DNA from: an uncultured Eubacteriales bacterium
GTDB lineage: Bacteria > Bacillota > Clostridia > Peptostreptococcales > Anaerovoracaceae
Assembly (NCBI GenBank): GCA_902765035.1
Contig: CACWYF010000025.1
Span: 1 to 10,874, forward strand
Reading direction: 5' to 3'
DNA length: 10,874 nucleotides
How positions within the stretch are numbered: the stretch's first letter is position 1; each line of letters starts with the position of its first letter. Positions 1-5,874 of the stretch are shown piece by piece. The notes under the pieces were generated by a model. The model saw nothing but the letters and a program-made list of their open reading frames with translations. It was not told the DNA's origin and ran no database searches. Position numbers and translations under genes: made by a program.

Positions 1-182
1 CCGCCGAGAAGGCCTGCTGTGAGAAATACTGCGAAGGTCTGCAGTGTGAATGGTACGGCTGCCGGTATGGATATCCACGAGCAGACCGCGATGACTGCGG
101 TGAAAAGTGCGATAAGTGTAATGTCGCTTATGCTTAGGGATGATTTGTGAGCTTCCATGCTCTGAGTAGTATTGTTTTCCAT
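1..182 (-). CDS. bioY: Biotin transporter BioY, N-terminal part (cut by window edge)
   Basis: This is the substrate-binding S component of an ECF-type (or stand-alone) biotin uptake transporter in the cytoplasmic membrane. Only the first 60 codons are present. After a short polar N-terminus (about 18 residues) comes a hydrophobic helix, then the stretch PFTLQTFAVFLTAGLLG at residues 44-60. This matches the BioY hallmark PfTLQtfaVllaglLLG. The start is the ATG at 182-180, 29 bases after the birA stop, with a weak purine-rich AGAAAGAAG upstream. An alternative start is Met9. The gene follows birA on the same strand, so the two probably form one transcript under BirA control. The ECF energising genes (ecfA/ecfT) are not in this window. 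The family call is firm; how it is energised is unknown. Confidence 0.9.
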   Translation of the reverse strand, partial: MENNTTQSMEAHKSSLSISDITLIALFTAVIAVCSWISIPAAVPFTLQTFAVFLTAGLLG

Positions 183-211
183 TGAGTTTTCTTCTTTCTG
201 TAAGTTTTGTA

Positions 212-1229
212 TTAAAGCCTGATGCTGATCTCTCCGCTGCTCAGAGTCTCTGTGGTCCCGTCAGCATATCTGACCTCCAGCCTGCATTCGTCATCCACGC
301 CCAGTACATGGGCTTCGTGAGGTTCGGAGCCTGCCTTGATGACATCAACATCCATTCCGATGACAAAGCATCTTCTGCGGTATTCGGCAGCATATCGTGG
401 CGTCGGGTCGGTTTCTGATGCTGCAGCAGGGGCATATCCTTCATCAAGATATGAGAAGAATCTGCTCAGAATTTCCGCTGCAAGACGGTGGTACATTATT
501 CCTGTTGACCGGCCCGGCAAGGGCGCCGGCGCGGTCTTTTATCTCTTCAGGAAATCCTCCCTGGGGTTCATATACATTGATGCCTATACCTACGACGGCA
601 TAGTCGAGAGTCCCGTCTTCAGGATTGAATGAAGCCTCTGTCAGGATCCCGCACGCCTTGCGGCCGCTGACATATATGTCATTGACCCACTTTATGGATG
701 CGGTTTTGCCTGCGACAGCCTCAATTGCTTCCGAGACTGCTACAGCGGCTATGGTTGTGAACTTTACGGCCTCGTCAGCTGAAAGGCCTGAGGGACGGAG
801 CAGGATGCTCATATACAGACCGGTTCCGTCAGGAGAGAAGAAAGACCTGCCTCTGCGGCCGCGTCCTCTCGTCTGTCCGCCTGCAACTGCCGCATATGTT
901 CTGCGGTCGCCGTCTGACGCCCTTTTGAGACATACTGTATTGGTAGAATCGACTGTATCGAATACATCCAGCACCAGAGGAGGGCAGTCGCGCAGATATC
1001 CACGCAGGACTGCTTCGGACAGGATGTCGCTTCCGTGTGAAAGGCAGTAGCCGCGGTTGGTCACTGAATCGATCATGTAGCCGTCCTTTTTCAGGTTGTT
1101 GACAGCCTTCCATACTGCGGTCCTTGAAATACCCAGATCAGATGCGATCTCTTCGCCTGAGATGAATCTGCCTTTTTCCGATTCAAGAAGGGCTAGTACC
1201 TTGTCTCTCGATGAAGTCTTTTCTTTCAT
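212..1229 (-). pseudogene. birA: Bifunctional biotin ligase/biotin operon repressor BirA, split by an apparent frameshift
   Basis: BirA joins biotin to carboxylase carrier proteins through biotinyl-AMP and represses biotin genes when charged. The first frame (from 1229) shows an N-terminal winged HTH (residues about 24-60, ISRTAVWKAVNNLKKDG), DSTNT at 94-98, the biotinyl-AMP loop GRGRRGR at 122-128, KWVND at 180-184 (usually KWPND), KACGIL at 191-196 and VVGIGINV. It is good to VNRN near residue 244, then runs into unrelated sequence and stops at 444. The correct C-terminus continues in another frame: YHRLAAEIL, then RRRCFVIGMDVDVI and GEISIRL, ending at 212. This is the SH3-like C-terminal domain. 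One extra base (or two missing) at about 491-503 explains the break, and joining the frames gives about 338 residues, a normal length. It may be a real mutation, a sequencing error, or recoding. The gene is upstream of bioY and probably autoregulated. Confidence 0.88.
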
Positions 1230-1303
1230 TTCCGTTTTCCCGTTTATCTTAAGATGTTAACTGCAGTTATGATCCTGCCCGCCGGTCTCTGCGGGCCCTG
1301 TGA

Positions 1304-1332
1304 ATGATAACATACTGAGACGAGATTATCAA
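1304..1332 (-). promoter_or_regulatory. Sigma-A-type promoter of birA-bioY
   Basis: On the minus strand a -35 box TTGATA (1332-1327) and a -10 box TATCAT (1309-1304) are separated by 17 bases. Each box matches the consensus at five of six positions. The predicted transcript starts near 1297, leaving a leader of roughly 70 bases before the birA ATG. The leader opens with a GC-rich inverted repeat (1277-1282 with 1291-1296). The -35 box lies inside the left half of the BirA operator. Confidence 0.72.
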
Positions 1333-1358
1333 CCTGATGTTTTGCGAAGGTTAACAAT
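1325..1358 (-). promoter_or_regulatory. BirA operator (biotin repressor binding site)
   Basis: Two half-sites face each other: ATTATCAACC at 1325-1334 and GGTTAACAAT at 1349-1358, with a 14-base spacer. The reverse complement of the right half is ATTGTTAACC, so the halves agree at 8 of 10 positions. This fits the known Firmicutes BirA site (TTGTTAACC, about 14-16 bases, GGTTAACAA). The site covers the -35 region of the birA promoter, so charged BirA would be expected to block transcription of birA and bioY. The U32 promoter lies about 40 bases away on the other side. Confidence 0.82.
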
Positions 1359-1399
1359 CGAAAAATCCTGTACTTACATCTGTACAAGAGGCATGGGCG

Positions 1400-1408
1400 T
1401 GGTATTAT
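1400..1408 (+). promoter_or_regulatory. Extended -10 promoter of the U32 gene
   Basis: TGGTATTAT is an extended -10 element (TGn plus TATTAT, 5 of 6). The best -35 is only TGTACA at 1381-1386 with a 16-base spacer. The TGTAC motif occurs twice (1369-1373 and 1381-1385), which could be an operator or chance. Transcription would start near 1415, giving a leader of about 140 bases before the gene. Confidence 0.5.
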
Positions 1409-1541
1409 ATTGATATCTGTAAACAAACGGTTACCGGAAGGCAGATGACGCTGAAAACATTGGTAACATTGATCTGGCTGCAGATCCTGAGCAGGCACTT
1501 ATGTATCCACAACTGAGGTGCTTTGCGCTGCAGACAGGAAT

Positions 1542-1548
1542 GGAGGTG
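1542..1548 (+). promoter_or_regulatory. Ribosome binding site fixing the U32 start
   Basis: GGAGGTG sits 6 to 8 bases before the ATG at 1555. In-frame upstream ATG codons at 1501 and 1540 lack such a site, so 1555 is chosen as the start. Confidence 0.85.
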
Positions 1549-1554
1549 TTAACT

Positions 1555-3768
1555 ATGGACAAAAAGTATAAGAAACCTGAACTGCTCGCTCCTGTAGGGG
1601 GCAAGCCGCATCTGATCGCCGCTGTGAACAACGGGGCGGATGCTGTATACATGGGAGGAATGGCTTTCAATGCAAGGATCTTCGCTGATAACTTCAGCGA
1701 TGAGGAGCTCCCTGATGCGATAAGATACGCCCACATGAGAGGCGTCAAAGTGTACATGACTCTCAACACTCTTGTGAGAGATGATGAGCTGGTAAGGGCA
1801 TTTGAGTATGCCAACTACATATACGGGGCCGGCGTTGACGGCCTGATTGTCCAGGATATGGGGCTTGCGAGGATGATACACAGGTACATTCCGGACATGC
1901 CTCTGCACCTGTCGACACAGGGGACCCTGTACAACAGAGAGGCCGTGCAGCTCGCCCATGATATGGGATTCTGCAGGGTCGTTCCGGCAAGGGAAATAAG
2001 CCTTGAAGAGATAAGAGAGATAGCTGAGGAAGGCAGGAGAGTTTCGCCTGATGATCCTGTGGACGTCGAAGTGTTCGTCCACGGAGCCCTGTGCATGTGC
2101 TATTCAGGACAGTGCCAGATGAGCCGCATGATCGGCAAGGGCAGCGGCAGGACAGGCAACAGAGGCACCTGTGCACAGCCGTGCAGACAGGCATACACTG
2201 ATGAAGAGGGCAAAACGTATTACGCACTGAGTCCTAAGGACCTCTGCCACATACACAACATTCCGGACCTCGTGATGGCCGGCGCTTCTTCGTTCAAGAT
2301 CGAAGGCAGGATGAAATCACCGGAATACGTTGCGACTGTGACGAGAATATACAGGAAGTATATCGACCGTTTTGACAGCCTCTGCCGCAGGGAAGGACCT
2401 GAGAGGGCGAAGGAGCTGTATACTGTCGACGATGAGGACATGTTCGAGCTGAGGCAGATCTTCAACAGGGGTGACTTCACTGACGGTTATCTGTACGGAA
2501 ATCCGGGAGAGGATATTCTCTCGGGAAGCAGTCCGAAGAACCAGGGTATATATCTCGGCAGGATCGTAGCTGTTGTGGACAGCGAGAGCAAGGCTCAGGA
2601 CCGTGATGAGAAGGCTGCCGTGAGAGGTGCTCTCAGAAGGGGCAAAGTGCTCGCGTGCGTCGCGGTTGACAGGAATTCGCCGGTCGGCATCGAATCCGGG
2701 GACGGAATCGAGTTCAGACATGATGACGGTGACTATCTTGTAAGCTCGCCGATCGGTTCAGTCACGACATACATAAAAGAAGTCGGGGAGAGGATAATAC
2801 TGGTCGGAGATTTTGACCGCGGGATAGAGACAGGAGACCTCGCATTCAAGGTGACAGACAGGAAACTCATCGATGAGGCTCTGGACGCTCCTGACAAAAA
2901 GCTCCCTGTCACTATGCTCTTCACAGCAAGGGAAGGCCAGTTCCCGAGGCTCGTCATGACGGATGTCAGGGCGGATGAAACGGTAGAGATCGTAGCCGAC
3001 CATGTCGTTGAGCGTGCACAGAAGGTGGCGACCGACGCCAGCCGTATCGCGGATAACCTGTCACGCCTCGGAGATACTCCGTATACACCGGGCATGACAG
3101 GGATCGATGTAGAGATCGATGATGACATAATGATGCCTCTTTCCATCGTCAACAGGATGAGGCGTGAGGCATCTGAAGAGCTCATGAAGAGACGTGCGGA
3201 TTCTGTTACCTCCGGAAGGGCCCCGAGACTTACAAGAGCGGAGCTTGACGTGGCAGAGTCTGCGGAGCTGCTGGGGGCTGCGGTGCTGGATGCGGACGAA
3301 TACGGCAGCAGGATAAGAAAGAGCACTGTGAGACCGGTCCCTCTGGAGGACTTCATGAAGATGAGATCTGAAGGAACTGCGGAAGATGTGATCCCGTACA
3401 TCCTCAATGTTTCAAGAGGCTGCCTCGATGCATATATCCGGGAAAACTTTGATGAGATAGCCGATGCTGTAAGGGATACGGGAATACTGATCGGCAACCT
3501 CGGATGGATAAGGCAGTTCCGTGAAGCCGGAATAAAGGTGTACGGCGACTACGGACTCAACGTATTCAATGAGCAGGCAAAGCGTGCGTTTGAGGATGCG
3601 GGGGTGGAGCTGTACATGCCGTCGCACGAGACCGGCATAAGGGATGAAAGAGGGATACCGCTGATGGTGACCGAACATCCTGTGCAGGCAGAGACTCTTA
3701 CTGACAGAAAGGGAGAAATCCACCGCATAGAGAGAGCGGCTTCCGGAGACAAGACGCTAATCTTCTGA
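1555..3768 (+). CDS. U32 family protein (peptidase-like), RlhA-type RNA hydroxylation protein
   Basis: Members of this family (E. coli RlhA/YdcP, Bacillus TrhP) are needed for hydroxylation of 23S rRNA or tRNA bases; the old peptidase label is historical. The 737-residue product starts with PELLAPVGG and GADAVYMGG, as in U32 proteins. It has VDGLIVQDMG near residue 100 and the U32 signature HGALCMCYSGQCQMS followed by NRGTCAQPCR. Cysteines 180, 187, 206 and 210 match the conserved quartet; some U32 members (UbiU, UbiV) bind a 4Fe-4S cluster. The middle and C-terminal part resembles the DUF3656 region that marks the RlhA branch over TrhP. It is longer than E. coli RlhA (about 650) yet ends soon after PLMVTEHP, without the cysteine-rich tail of the E. 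coli protein. It appears monocistronic, divergent from birA, and ends at a strong hairpin. The family call is firm; the exact RNA target is inference. Confidence 0.9.
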   Translation: MDKKYKKPELLAPVGGKPHLIAAVNNGADAVYMGGMAFNARIFADNFSDEELPDAIRYAHMRGVKVYMTLNTLVRDDELVRAFEYANYIYGAGVDGLIVQDMGLARMIHRYIPDMPLHLSTQGTLYNREAVQLAHDMGFCRVVPAREISLEEIREIAEEGRRVSPDDPVDVEVFVHGALCMCYSGQCQMSRMIGKGSGRTGNRGTCAQPCRQAYTDEEGKTYYALSPKDLCHIHNIPDLVMAGASSFKIEGRMKSPEYVATVTRIYRKYIDRFDSLCRREGPERAKELYTVDDEDMFELRQIFNRGDFTDGYLYGNPGEDILSGSSPKNQGIYLGRIVAVVDSESKAQDRDEKAAVRGALRRGKVLACVAVDRNSPVGIESGDGIEFRHDDGDYLVSSPIGSVTTYIKEVGERIILVGDFDRGIETGDLAFKVTDRKLIDEALDAPDKKLPVTMLFTAREGQFPRLVMTDVRADETVEIVADHVVERAQKVATDASRIADNLSRLGDTPYTPGMTGIDVEIDDDIMMPLSIVNRMRREASEELMKRRADSVTSGRAPRLTRAELDVAESAELLGAAVLDADEYGSRIRKSTVRPVPLEDFMKMRSEGTAEDVIPYILNVSRGCLDAYIRENFDEIADAVRDTGILIGNLGWIRQFREAGIKVYGDYGLNVFNEQAKRAFEDAGVELYMPSHETGIRDERGIPLMVTEHPVQAETLTDRKGEIHRIERAASGDKTLIF

Positions 3769-3783
3769 TCTGATGAACGCAGC

Positions 3784-3812
3784 GCAGTATGCAGAAACGT
3801 TTTGCATACTGC
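3784..3812. repeat. Perfect 10-bp hairpin between U32 gene and terminator
   Basis: GCAGTATGCA (3784-3793) and its exact complement TGCATACTGC (3803-3812) flank a 9-base loop. No T-run follows, so it is not a standard terminator. It lies 15 bases after the U32 stop and could protect the mRNA 3' end or help the terminator just downstream. Confidence 0.6.
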
Positions 3813-3831
3813 CGGAATATAAGCAAACGAA

Positions 3832-3863
3832 AGCCCTGACCGGTGAGGTCAGGGCTGCTTTTT
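3832..3863 (+). terminator. Intrinsic terminator between U32 gene and thiT, probably bidirectional
   Basis: AGCCCTGACC (3832-3841) pairs perfectly with GGTCAGGGCT (3847-3856) around a 5-base loop. On the plus strand it is followed by GC and five Ts. On the minus strand the stem is followed by TTTCGTTT, so it can also end the convergent thiT transcript. Confidence 0.88.
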
Positions 3864-3894
3864 CCCGGAAGTATTTCTGCATCGGGGCTGCATG

Positions 3895-4521
3895 CTAGTT
3901 GGCAAGCTGTGCTCTGAAGTTGTTGAACATGTTCTTTACTGCAGGGATGTTGATCACGATCAGAGTGATGACGCCCTCTGCTGCAAGATATGTGAGGTTG
4001 TACCAGAGTGACCATGTCCATGCATTGAAGCCTTCAGGTGCGTATTCACCGAAGAATATGACTCCGGAAAGTACTGCGCAGATGTAGCGGCCGATGATGC
4101 CGACTATATATCCCTTGGTGAGACCGTTCTTCATATTGGCTGTCAGTCCGGAAAGACCAAGTGCTCCGAAGGCTACAGGGTAGTCGAGCAGGAGCTGGAC
4201 AGGGTGGATGACGTACGGTCCGAAGATCAGGTTGATGAGACCTACGCAGAATCCTGCCATGACGCCGCGGCGTGTGCCCAGAAGATATCCGCATACAACG
4301 ATCGGCAGGATGCTGAACAGTGTTACTGAGCCGCCCTGAGGCATCGAGAATATCTTGATCTGGCCGAGAACGGTCGCAAGAGCGATCATGAGTGCGGAGA
4401 TGGTAAGTGCGCGGACATCAGTCTTCTTTTCCCTGCCGCCCATGGCGATGAGAAGCAGCAGTATCATGATGACAACTATGACTGCTATCTTACCTGTTGT
4501 TGATTCGAAAAAAGCCTGCAT
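3895..4521 (-). CDS. thiT: Thiamine transporter ThiT (ECF S component)
   Basis: This membrane protein binds thiamine and passes it to the cell with a shared ECF module. The 208-residue product has an N-terminal hydrophobic helix (about 12-27) ahead of the usual six-helix core. It carries the family core GGSVTLFSILPIVVCGYLLG, then GPYVIHPVQLLLDYPVAFGALGL, which is characteristic of the ThiT/YuaJ family. WSLWYNLTYLAAEG near the C-terminus corresponds to the aromatic, Asn-containing segment that contacts thiamine in characterised ThiT. The extra N-terminal helix makes it slightly longer than typical (about 180-200). A TPP riboswitch directly upstream independently supports the assignment. SD AAGGAGG lies 8 bases before the ATG and is buried in the switch hairpin. 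It is monocistronic and convergent with the U32 gene. Confidence 0.95.
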   Translation of the reverse strand: MQAFFESTTGKIAVIVVIMILLLLIAMGGREKKTDVRALTISALMIALATVLGQIKIFSMPQGGSVTLFSILPIVVCGYLLGTRRGVMAGFCVGLINLIFGPYVIHPVQLLLDYPVAFGALGLSGLTANMKNGLTKGYIVGIIGRYICAVLSGVIFFGEYAPEGFNAWTWSLWYNLTYLAAEGVITLIVINIPAVKNMFNNFRAQLAN

Positions 4522-4557
4522 AAAAAAATCCTCCTTAATGTGTTATTAAGGAGAGCT
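4522..4557 (-). promoter_or_regulatory. TPP-switch expression platform: terminator and SD-sequestering hairpin
   Basis: On the minus strand CTCCTTAAT (4553-4545) pairs perfectly with ATTAAGGAG (4539-4531) around a 5-base loop, followed by GA and seven Ts that run into the thiT ATG. The 3' arm contains the thiT SD. The same hairpin can therefore act as an intrinsic terminator or hide the ribosome binding site. Its 5' arm overlaps a segment, AGCTCTCCT (4557-4549), that can pair over 9 bp (one G-U) with AGGGGAGCT in the aptamer (4681-4673), a plausible anti-terminator. A second GC-rich stem (4564-4570 with 4580-4586) lies between them. Confidence 0.75.
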
Positions 4558-4601
4558 GCTGTGCGGAGCGGATAAAAGACGCTCCGGGAAATAACCTTTT
4601 G

Positions 4602-4687
4602 TTCACCTTCCTACGTCGGAATTACCCGAATCAGGTTTAAAGGGTCCATCCCTTGCGGGATATCTCAGCAAAAGCTCCCCTGGCAAA
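4602..4687 (-). ncRNA. TPP riboswitch (THI element) controlling thiT
   Basis: The minus strand carries the conserved TPP aptamer pieces in order: GGGGAGC (4680-4674), GCTGAGA, ACCC, ACCTGAT (4636-4630), GGGTAAT (4627-4621) and CGTAGGAAGG. A P1 stem can be drawn between TTTGCC (4687-4682) and GGTGAA (4607-4602), with two G-U pairs. Binding of thiamine pyrophosphate should switch thiT off. Confidence 0.96.
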
Positions 4688-4701
4688 TTAATGTCGCAAT
4701 T

Positions 4702-4729
4702 ATAATATCACTGCTGCAGGTCAAGTCAA
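4702..4729 (-). promoter_or_regulatory. thiT promoter
   Basis: Minus strand TTGACT (4729-4724), a 16-base spacer, then TATTAT (4707-4702), which also has the extended TGA in front. TATAAT, shifted by three bases, is an alternative -10. The start would fall a few bases upstream of the riboswitch aptamer. Confidence 0.68.
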
Positions 4730-4755
4730 GCAACAGAGGGTCGAGGGGGAGGCCT

Positions 4756-4783
4756 ATTTGACATCTTCGCTGATATGTCAAAT
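4756..4783. repeat. Perfect 9-10-9 inverted repeat in the thiT/membrane-protein intergenic region
   Basis: ATTTGACAT (4756-4764) and ATGTCAAAT (4775-4783) are exact complements around a 10-base centre. No T-run follows, so it is not an intrinsic terminator. It sits upstream of the -35 of the thiT promoter and about 70 bases before the promoter of the next gene. It may be an operator or part of the palindromic remnant just to its right. Confidence 0.6.
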
Positions 4784-4784
4784 G

Positions 4785-4825
4785 ATGACATCGGAGATAA
4801 CAACGGGAACCGTCCCCGGAGTCAT
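4785..4825. repeat. REP-like palindromic remnant (GGGGACGGTTCCC type)
   Basis: ATGAC (4785-4789) and GTCAT (4821-4825) bracket ACGGGAACCGTCCCCGG, whose reverse complement contains GGGGACGGTTCCC. From memory, this core recurs in Firmicutes intergenic repeats that are flanked by TGACA/TGTCA and linked with REP-associated transposases. No transposase is present here. The assignment rests on a remembered motif and is tentative. Confidence 0.35.
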
Positions 4826-4852
4826 ATAACTGCCCTGTTATTTGTACAAATG

Positions 4853-4861
4853 TGGTATAAT
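4853..4861 (+). promoter_or_regulatory. Extended -10 promoter for the membrane-protein gene
   Basis: TGGTATAAT is a perfect extended -10 element. No good -35 is visible at 16-18 bases upstream, which is acceptable for extended -10 promoters. Transcription would begin near 4868. Confidence 0.6.
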
Positions 4862-4945
4862 CATTCTGCACGGGCGCGGACTGCTGCAGGGCAGCAGTGA
4901 ATGTGCAGATCGCAGAAAAGAAGGGAAAAGCGGGGGGCGCTCAGG

Positions 4946-5728
4946 ATGACAAGGAACGGTAAGAAGGTGAAACTGACTGCTGTCAGCATGCTTCACTATA
5001 TACGGCTGGTGTACAGGTCTGCTCTTCTGCTGGCTTTTCTTATAATGTATCTGCATTACAGGCTGAACGGTGGAGAGGACGTTGAGACCATTCTTGAGGA
5101 AAGGCCTCTTATAATCAGCATCATATGGACTGTGTTCACACTGGAGATGATACTAAGGTTCTTCCCGTCAAAACTTGAAAGCCCGGGCAGCCAGAAGCAG
5201 TTTGCGAGGAACTATATACGCACGGGCGAAACAGAAATCAGGGTTCAGGACAACAATGCTGTGATGCTGGTAGCTATCATATGGATCGCATTCAACGGAG
5301 TGTTCGGAGCTCTGCATATGGCAGGTATCCTCGACGACGGGATAATGATACTGCTGTGCTGCATATATTCTGTATGCGATATGATCTGCATCCTTTTCTT
5401 CTGCCCGTTCCAGGAGTGGTTCCTGAAGAACAAATGCTGCAGCACATGCAGGATATACAACTGGGATTATGCGATGATGTTCACACCGCTCTTCTTCGTA
5501 AGAGAGTCATACACATGGAGCCTTCTGGCGCTTTCGGTGGCGCTGATGCTCCGCTGGGAGATCACATTCTACAGGTATCCCGAGCGTTTTGCCGAATCCA
5601 CCAACGGATACCTTCACTGCAGCAACTGCACAGAGAAGCTGTGCTCACATAAGAACCATCTGAGGAAGCTGTGGAAGCAGGTCGCAGAGTATACAGACGG
5701 GCGGTCGAAAAGGCTGAGCGGCAAATAA
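4946..5728 (+). CDS. Multi-pass membrane protein of unknown function with two cysteine clusters
   Basis: I do not recognise a named family. From the ATG at 4946 the product has 260 residues. Hydrophobic segments lie at about 24-38, 55-73, 105-128, 132-154, 175-185 and 190-209. Between the fourth and fifth is a cysteine-rich loop (Cys153, then KNKCCSTCRIYNWD with Cys164, 165 and 168). The soluble C-terminus has HCSNCTEKLCSHK, that is Cys225, 228 and 233 with nearby His, followed by a basic tail. The two clusters could bind a metal or form disulfides; this is inference. The start is uncertain: 4946 has only GGGGGG about 8 bases upstream, the longer frame begins at 4901, and another Met lies at 4988. 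The real frame is supported by the long open frame and coherent helices. No clear terminator follows. Confidence 0.75.
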   Translation: MTRNGKKVKLTAVSMLHYIRLVYRSALLLAFLIMYLHYRLNGGEDVETILEERPLIISIIWTVFTLEMILRFFPSKLESPGSQKQFARNYIRTGETEIRVQDNNAVMLVAIIWIAFNGVFGALHMAGILDDGIMILLCCIYSVCDMICILFFCPFQEWFLKNKCCSTCRIYNWDYAMMFTPLFFVRESYTWSLLALSVALMLRWEITFYRYPERFAESTNGYLHCSNCTEKLCSHKNHLRKLWKQVAEYTDGRSKRLSGK

Positions 5729-5794
5729 TGATCAGTCAGGCGGACCGCTCTGCAGAAAACTGAATGCTTAAGGTATGTATAAGGATAATGCTTA

Positions 5795-5803
5795 TGCTAT
5801 AAT
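5795..5803 (+). promoter_or_regulatory. Extended -10 promoter of the CxCxxC protein/HD hydrolase pair
   Basis: TGCTATAAT is a consensus extended -10 element; the -35 region (around 5774-5780) is poor. Transcription would start near 5810, giving a leader of about 65 bases. Confidence 0.65.
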
Positions 5804-5809
5804 TAAACG

Positions 5810-5874
5810 GTAATGATCAGCTTGAGCCGCGCGGGGCGGCAGGCTGTAATAATAGCCGCAAAGGAGGTTACGAA
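5810..5874 (+). promoter_or_regulatory. Leader with competing short GC-rich stems and strong SD
   Basis: AGCCGC occurs at 5825-5830 and again at 5854-5859, with GCGGC (5836-5840) and GGCT (5842-5845) between them. Either copy can pair with the middle segment, giving two mutually exclusive hairpins, the second ending two bases before AAGGAGG (5861-5867). The pairings are short and may be chance; the SD is certain. Confidence 0.3.

Noticed and set aside
212..520. Stand-alone 102-residue minus-strand ORF starting with TTG
   Set aside because: Its sequence is the C-terminal domain of BirA in a shifted frame, and the TTG has no ribosome binding site. It is treated as part of birA.
1445..1516. 23-codon ORF in the U32 leader with GGAAGG upstream (possible leader peptide)
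   Set aside because: SD spacing is too short, there is no codon run suggesting attenuation, and no terminator pair is visible in the leader.
2733..3497. 254-residue Ser-rich ORF on the minus strand inside the U32 gene
   Set aside because: Low-complexity shadow of a well-supported gene on the other strand; no SD or family match.
5716..5750. Inverted repeat GAGCGG/CCGCTC at the end of the membrane-protein gene as a terminator
   Set aside because: Six-bp stem with a 23-base loop and no T-run; too weak.
5726..5820. TAATGATCAG repeated at 5726-5735 and 5811-5820
   Set aside because: Only 10 bases, contains the common TGATCA palindrome, and shows no mobile-element features; probably chance.
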